From Oscillospiraceae bacterium (GTDB taxonomy: Bacteria > Bacillota > Clostridia > Oscillospirales > Acutalibacteraceae): a stretch of 9,626 nucleotides of DNA. The position numbers and the translations under genes are program-made. Below, in pieces: positions 5,481-9,626 of the stretch; within the stretch, counting starts at the first letter, position 1, and each line of letters starts with the position of its first letter. The notes beneath the pieces are model-generated. The model did not search any database. It was not told where the DNA came from and worked only from the letters and a program-made list of their open reading frames with translations. The stretch is from NCBI GenBank assembly GCA_015066165.1, contig SVOX01000049.1:1-9626 (forward strand), written 5' to 3'.

Positions 5481-6695
5481 ATGCAAAAAAGTACAATAAA
5501 AACAGTTTGTTTAATTTTAATAATGGTTTTAACTTTTACTTCGGTTTTCACTTTTAATACAGGCGCTAGTAAAAAAAGTGAACTTAAAAGTGAAATTAAC
5601 CGCCTTGAACAAGAGTCTGCCAAACTTGAAGGCGAAATAAAGAGTTTACAAGGTAAAATTAACAGACAAAACGATTTAAAAACAGCGATTGAGCGTAAAA
5701 TGGCAAATGTGCAAAGTCAAATTAACGCTTGTAATAAGCAAATTAGTTATATAAACGGTAAAATTTCTGCCAACAAGGCGGAAATTAAGAAAAACGAAGA
5801 ACAAATCGAAGCCGATAAACTCAGCTTTAAAAAGCGCCTTCGTGCTATTCATATGAGCAATTCGGGCTCAAGCGTACAGGTTCTATTGGGCGCTGAAGAT
5901 TTTTCTGACTTTTTGCAACTTTCACAACTTACCGCTTCGGTTTCGGCACATGATAAAAAGATGATAGAAGAACTCGTGGCTGAAATTAAGAAAATTGAGA
6001 AAAAGCAAGAAGAAAATAAAACTCTTTTGGAAGAACAGGTTGATTTAAAGGCGAAAATTAATGCTAAAAAGCAAGAACTCGCTGCTGAAGAACAAAAAAT
6101 CCAGTCAGTTATCAGTTCGATTAGAAAAGACCAAAACGAAGTTAAGCAAGATAATGCCGAAGTAGAAAAAGAATTAAGACAAATGCAAAATGAACTTAAC
6201 GCAATTTTAAGCGCTTCGGGTAACTCTAACACAAGTTTTGTATATGATGGTAAAGATTTCTTGTGGCCCACACCTACCGTAAACCGTATTTCTTCTTATT
6301 ACGGCGCACGTTGGGGCAGAATGCACAACGGTATAGATATTGCCGACGGAAGTTGTTGGGGTGATAAGATAGTTGCTATTGCTGATGGTGTTGTTACAAC
6401 ATATTCAAATAATTGTCGTCACAATTACGGCAAAAAACCGGTTCGTAACTGTTGCGGTAACGGATACGGTAATTATGTAACTATTAACCACGGTACTAAA
6501 AACGGTAAAACCTACGTTGCTTACTATGCACATATGGCTTCTATAACCGTATCACTTGGTTCAAAGGTTAAGAAAGGCCAAATTATAGGTTACATTGGCT
6601 CAACAGGTCGTTCTACAGGTGCGCATTTGCACTTTGGTATAGCGGTAAACGGCGGATGGGTTAATCCTATGAGCTTTTATAAAAAAGTTGGTTAA
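5481..6695 (+). CDS. Secreted coiled-coil M23 (LytM) peptidase, probable FtsEX-controlled murein hydrolase
   Basis: This 404-residue exported protein is built like EnvC or PcsB: a signal peptide (about 1-29, hydrophobic core 9-25, cleavage likely near TGA-S), a long two-part coiled coil (about 31-125 and 158-243) around a non-coiled stretch (NSGSSVQVLLGAEDFSDFL), then an M23 domain (about 258-404). The zinc and catalytic residues look intact: HNGID (H282, D286), H351 in YYAHM and HLHF (H382, H384). It is therefore likely an active glycyl- or cross-link endopeptidase rather than a degenerate activator such as EnvC. An insert near 309-328 adds cysteines C312, C324 and C325, besides C292. AGGAG at 5470-5474 precedes the ATG by six bases, and 16 bases separate it from ftsX. 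By analogy with PcsB, CwlO and EnvC, the coiled coil would dock on the FtsX external loop; this is inferred. Confidence 0.92.
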   Translation: MQKSTIKTVCLILIMVLTFTSVFTFNTGASKKSELKSEINRLEQESAKLEGEIKSLQGKINRQNDLKTAIERKMANVQSQINACNKQISYINGKISANKAEIKKNEEQIEADKLSFKKRLRAIHMSNSGSSVQVLLGAEDFSDFLQLSQLTASVSAHDKKMIEELVAEIKKIEKKQEENKTLLEEQVDLKAKINAKKQELAAEEQKIQSVISSIRKDQNEVKQDNAEVEKELRQMQNELNAILSASGNSNTSFVYDGKDFLWPTPTVNRISSYYGARWGRMHNGIDIADGSCWGDKIVAIADGVVTTYSNNCRHNYGKKPVRNCCGNGYGNYVTINHGTKNGKTYVAYYAHMASITVSLGSKVKKGQIIGYIGSTGRSTGAHLHFGIAVNGGWVNPMSFYKKVG

Positions 6696-6701
6696 TTAAT
6701 T

Positions 6702-6730
6702 GAAAACCGTCACATTGTGGCGGTTTTCTT
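6702..6730 (+). terminator. Probable terminator after the M23 peptidase gene
   Basis: GAAAACCGTCAC (6702-6713) pairs with GTGGCGGTTTTC (6717-6728) with one T-G wobble, giving a 12-bp stem and a 3-base loop, ending TTTTCTT. The stem is stable but the T-run is short and broken. Some transcription may continue into the VanZ gene 24 bases later. Confidence 0.68.
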
Positions 6731-6751
6731 GGAATAAACAGGGGGTATTTT

Positions 6752-7816
6752 ATGCGCTCGTTTTTTAGAGTTTTAAGTGTGATTTTGCTTGTTTGCTGGA
6801 TGACTTTTATATTCTTTTTGTCCAACCAAAACGCAGATGCATCTTCACAAACAAGCGGTCAGGTTATTGAAGTATTGGCTGAAAAATTTTATCCCGAATT
6901 TGAACAAATGACTGAACCCCAAAAGCAAGAAGTTATTTCGTCTTTACAGTTTGTTGTAAGAAAATCAGCACACGTTGGAATGTTTGCAGTTTTGGGATTG
7001 CTTTCGTTCTTAACCTTTATAAGTTACGTAGATTTGCGGTTTTTTACAAGAACTTTTTGGGCTGTGGCGGTTAGTGTTTTATATGCCGCAACTGATGAAT
7101 ATCACCAACGTTTTGTTGGGGGCAGAAGTTGCGAATTGCGTGACTTTTTAATTGATACGGCGGGTATTTTAGCGGCTGTATTGTTGTGCACAGCGTTTGT
7201 GAAAATAATTGGACCTTTGCGCAGAAAAACCGCTTATGCGGGTGTTTCAAAAAAGGCGCTTAAAGAACTTAATTATGAGCTTTATGAAAAACTTGATGCT
7301 GCTGAATTTCGCAATCAAAAACTGAAAAACAAAATAAGCGAACACAAGCAAACTATTGAAAAGTTGGAACTTCAATTACAGTTGCAAGAAACTGTTGCCG
7401 AACCGAAAAAGCCAAGTTTTGAACAACCTTTAATTGAAATTGAAAAAAGCCAAGAAAACAGTGAAGAAACTTGCGAAGTGGTTGAAGAAATTGAAGAAAC
7501 CGAAGTTTTAGAGGTTGCAAAAGAAACGGAGATAACTGAAATGAAACTTGATGACCAAATGAATTACGCCGCTAAAGTAATAGGCGAGTGTGTTGTTGAA
7601 GTGACAAAGGTTTGTAACAAGTTGACAGTTTCTTCAAATGATGAAACTCAAAAGGAACTTGTCAATTTAGCACTTGGCAGATGCGAAGTTTCAAAATCAG
7701 AAATTTTAAAAATTATAAGTAGCGATATGACATTTGACCAAAAGAAAAATTTAATCGAAAATGAAAGAAAAGAAACTTTCGATTATTTTGACAGTATAAT
7801 GGCTCAAATGTGTTAA
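6752..7816 (+). CDS. VanZ-family membrane protein with long soluble C-terminal extension
   Basis: Residues 1-155 are a VanZ domain: TM1 at about 7-24 running into FFLSNQ (21-26), RKSAH at 70-74 leading a second helix, a third at about 100-112, then TDEYHQRFVGGR (114-125) with the conserved D/E/H residues and LRDFLIDTAG (129-138) before the last helix. VanZ proteins are membrane proteins; VanZ itself gives low-level teicoplanin resistance, but the general role is unsettled. Typical members end near 150-200 residues. This one adds a basic stretch and coiled coil (about 158-215), a Glu-rich acidic linker (216-262) and a helical region (263-354) that I do not recognise. No further membrane helix is seen, so the tail is probably cytoplasmic. 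AGGGGG at 6740-6745 precedes the ATG by six bases. It lies just downstream of the ftsEX run; a functional link is possible but unproven. Confidence 0.82.
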   Translation: MRSFFRVLSVILLVCWMTFIFFLSNQNADASSQTSGQVIEVLAEKFYPEFEQMTEPQKQEVISSLQFVVRKSAHVGMFAVLGLLSFLTFISYVDLRFFTRTFWAVAVSVLYAATDEYHQRFVGGRSCELRDFLIDTAGILAAVLLCTAFVKIIGPLRRKTAYAGVSKKALKELNYELYEKLDAAEFRNQKLKNKISEHKQTIEKLELQLQLQETVAEPKKPSFEQPLIEIEKSQENSEETCEVVEEIEETEVLEVAKETEITEMKLDDQMNYAAKVIGECVVEVTKVCNKLTVSSNDETQKELVNLALGRCEVSKSEILKIISSDMTFDQKKNLIENERKETFDYFDSIMAQMC

Positions 7817-7835
7817 AATTTTGTCAAATCAACTA

Positions 7836-7864
7836 TTGAGTTTTAGGGTATTGTTTGATATAAT
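7836..7864 (+). promoter_or_regulatory. Promoter of the scaffold-GGGtGRT operon
   Basis: TTGAGT (7836-7841), 17 bases and then TATAAT (7859-7864) predict a start near 7871 and a leader of about 23 bases. AAGGAG (7881-7886) lies seven bases before the ATG at 7894. No operator or riboswitch is visible in the short leader. Confidence 0.78.
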
Positions 7865-7893
7865 ATTGTTATATAACCGAAAGGAGTACATAT

Positions 7894-8586
7894 ATGAACT
7901 ATTCAAAAGAAGTTGAAAACATGTGTCCCTTAGCAAAGGGTACATACCATGGTCCTGCTCCCATTCCGGAAGAAGGCAAATGGGTACAGGTAAAGGAAGT
8001 TAAAGATGTATCAGGTCTTACTCACGGTGTGGGCTGGTGCGCTCCTCAACAAGGCGCTTGTAAGCTTACCCTTAACGTAAAAGACGGTATCATCGAAGAA
8101 GCATTGGTTGAAACCCTTGGTTGCTCGGGTATGACACACTCGGCTGCTATGGCTTCTGAAATTTTGGTTGGTAAAACCATTCTTGAAGCCCTTAATACCG
8201 ACTTGGTTTGCGATGCTATCAATACTGCTATGCGTGAACTTTTCTTGCAAATTGTTTACGGCCGTACACAAACTGCTTTCTCTGAAGACGGTTTGCCAAT
8301 TGGTGCAGGTCTTGAAGACTTGGGCAAAGGCCTTCGTTCACAAACAGGTACAACTTATGCTACAAAGCTTAAGGGACCCCGTTATCTCGAACTTGCTGAA
8401 GGTTACATTACCAAAATTGCTATCGACGAAAATGACGCTATCATCGGCTACAAGTTTGTACACCTTGGCAAGATGATGGATATGATTAAAAAAGGTATGG
8501 ACGCAAACGAAGCTTTGGAAAAAGCAAGCGGACAGTACGGTCGTGTTGATGACGCTGCAAAGCTTATCGACCCCCGTCACGAATAA
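7894..8586 (+). CDS. NifU/IscU-like iron-sulfur cluster assembly scaffold homologue
   Basis: This 230-residue cytoplasmic protein has a NifU N-terminal-like fold. The clearest sign is LTLNVKDGIIEEALVETLGC (58-77) running into SGMTHSAAMASEILVGKT (78-95), which mirrors the NifU/IscU block around the second cluster-binding cysteine and the helix before the G-K-T turn. Such proteins hold a transient [2Fe-2S] or [4Fe-4S] cluster. The cysteine pattern differs from IscU: C49 and C56 flank APQQGA, C77 matches the GC position and C106 lies in LVCDAI, but I see no HCS-type third ligand. The C-terminal part (about 130-230) goes beyond an IscU core. The family call is sound; true scaffold function is not shown. 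It is the first gene of an operon with the GGGtGRT gene (18 bases to the chosen start), a pairing I know from Firmicutes and other anaerobes. No sulfurase gene is visible nearby. Confidence 0.8.
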   Translation: MNYSKEVENMCPLAKGTYHGPAPIPEEGKWVQVKEVKDVSGLTHGVGWCAPQQGACKLTLNVKDGIIEEALVETLGCSGMTHSAAMASEILVGKTILEALNTDLVCDAINTAMRELFLQIVYGRTQTAFSEDGLPIGAGLEDLGKGLRSQTGTTYATKLKGPRYLELAEGYITKIAIDENDAIIGYKFVHLGKMMDMIKKGMDANEALEKASGQYGRVDDAAKLIDPRHE

Positions 8587-8590
8587 TTTA

Positions 8591-8595
8591 GGAGG
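8591..8595 (+). promoter_or_regulatory. Ribosome binding site deciding the GGGtGRT start
   Basis: GGAGG lies nine bases before the ATG at 8605 but only three before the in-frame ATG at 8599. The spacing favours 8605, removing two residues (Met-Ile). Confidence 0.75.
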
Positions 8596-8604
8596 TAAAT
8601 GATA

Positions 8605-9606
8605 ATGGCTTTATTTGAAAGTTATGAAAGAAGAATTGCTCAAATCGATGCTGAACTTGCAAAACATGGCATTTCTTCTATTGAAGAAGCTAAGGAAATC
8701 TGCGAAAAAGCAGGTATTGACCCTTACAAAATCGTTAAAGATATTCAGCCCATTTGCTTCGAAAACGCTTGTTGGGCTTACGTTGTAGGTTGCGCTATCG
8801 CAATTAAAGACCAAGTAAAGAGCGCTGCTGAAGCGGCTGAAAAAATCGGACTTGGTCTTCAATCTTTCTGCATCCCCGGTTCAGTTGCTGACGACCGTAA
8901 GGTTGGTATTGGTCACGGTAACTTGGGCGCTATGCTTCTCCGTGACGAAACTAAATGTTTCGCATTTTTGGCAGGTCACGAATCTTTTGCTGCTGCTGAA
9001 GGCGCTATCGGTCTTGCAAAGAGCGCAAACAAAGCCCGTAAAGAACCATTAAGAGTTATTCTTAACGGTCTTGGTAAAGATGCTGCTAAAATTATTTCAA
9101 GAATTAACGGTTTTACCTATGTTCAAACCAAGTTTGATTATTTCACAGGTAAACTTGAAATTGTTGAAGAAATTGCTTATTCAAACGGTGAACGTGCAAA
9201 GGTTCGCTGCTACGGTTCAGACGATGTTCGTGAAGGCGTTGCAGTAATGCACAAAGAAGGCGTTGACGTTTCTATCACAGGTAACTCAACCAACCCAACC
9301 CGTTTCCAACACCCTGTTGCAGGTACATATAAGAAAGAATGTATCGAACAAGGCAAGAAGTACTTCTCTGTTGCCTCAGGTGGCGGTACAGGCCGTACAC
9401 TTCACCCTGATAATATGGCTGCAGGCCCCGCTTCTTACGGTATGACAGATACTATGGGCCGTATGCATTCAGATGCTCAATTTGCAGGTTCTTCTTCAGT
9501 TCCTGCTCACGTTGAAATGATGGGTCTTATCGGTGCAGGTAACAACCCCATGGTTGGTATGACTGTTGCTTGTGCAGTTGCAGTTAACGAAGCACTTAAT
9601 AAATAA
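8605..9606 (+). CDS. GGGtGRT protein (conserved, function unknown)
   Basis: This 333-residue, apparently cytoplasmic protein has no signal peptide or membrane segment. It carries the motif that names the family, GGGTGRTLHP, at 259-268, followed by a Gly/Met-rich stretch (NMAAGPASYGMTDTMGRMH) and a small-residue C-terminus. Another conserved-looking Gly/His block, CIPGSVADDRKVGIGHGNLG, is at 89-108. Cysteines occur at about 51, 56, 89, 118, 202, 246 and 323; whether any bind a cluster is unknown. The codons resemble those of the scaffold gene. The start follows the GGAGG at 8591. As I recall, this family is found next to a NifU-like scaffold, as here, which suggests joint work in Fe-S or related metabolism. 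I cannot assign a reaction. The stop at 9604-9606 is 20 bases from the window edge, so any further operon gene is out of view. Confidence 0.85.
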   Translation: MALFESYERRIAQIDAELAKHGISSIEEAKEICEKAGIDPYKIVKDIQPICFENACWAYVVGCAIAIKDQVKSAAEAAEKIGLGLQSFCIPGSVADDRKVGIGHGNLGAMLLRDETKCFAFLAGHESFAAAEGAIGLAKSANKARKEPLRVILNGLGKDAAKIISRINGFTYVQTKFDYFTGKLEIVEEIAYSNGERAKVRCYGSDDVREGVAVMHKEGVDVSITGNSTNPTRFQHPVAGTYKKECIEQGKKYFSVASGGGTGRTLHPDNMAAGPASYGMTDTMGRMHSDAQFAGSSSVPAHVEMMGLIGAGNNPMVGMTVACAVAVNEALNK

Positions 9607-9626
9607 GACTTTTCAAGGCTTTTTGA

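Noticed and set aside
9607..9626. Terminator after the GGGtGRT gene
   Set aside because: Only 20 bases are visible and they form no clear hairpin before the window ends.

Overview
The window is AT-rich, with strong purine-rich ribosome binding sites, consensus sigma-A-type promoters and tRNA genes that encode their CCA ends. The gene content (PucR-type regulator with ftsEX and an M23 peptidase, a VanZ protein, a NifU-like scaffold paired with a GGGtGRT protein) fits a low-GC anaerobic Firmicute, most likely a gut-type clostridium of the Oscillospiraceae/Ruminococcaceae kind. This placement is inferred from gene content and style, not from a marker gene.

Left part (1-1532), mostly minus strand. 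A compact 4'-phosphopantetheinyl transferase is read from a promoter so close to its ATG that the message should be leaderless. Beyond it lie about 950 bases holding three tRNA genes in two transcription units: Met(CAT)-Glu(TTC) from one promoter, and Ser(GGA) alone, each with its own promoter and strong terminator. Directly downstream of each tRNA terminator is an array of small hairpins joined by a fixed seven-base linker. The linker faces one way in the left half and is inverted in the right half. The two arrays share this plan but use different linkers (ATGAAAT and ATGTAAT). They are the least explained part of the window.

Middle (1533-7816). A DMT-family exporter (minus) is divergent from a plus-strand run: a PucR/CdaR-type regulator, ftsE, ftsX and a secreted coiled-coil M23 (LytM) peptidase, with gaps of 15, -1 and 16 bases. 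In this module the FtsEX membrane ATPase would control a cell-wall hydrolase during division. The regulator at its head is not part of the classical module. After a modest terminator comes a VanZ-domain membrane protein with an unusual, roughly 200-residue soluble tail.

Right part (7836-9626). A clear promoter drives two genes: a NifU/IscU-like Fe-S scaffold homologue and a GGGtGRT protein. I know both as an uncharacterised conserved pair. The window ends 20 bases after the second stop codon, so the operon may continue.

Best leads: the two linker-hairpin arrays; the scaffold/GGGtGRT pair with its altered cysteine pattern; the regulator-ftsEX-hydrolase operon; and the VanZ fusion.
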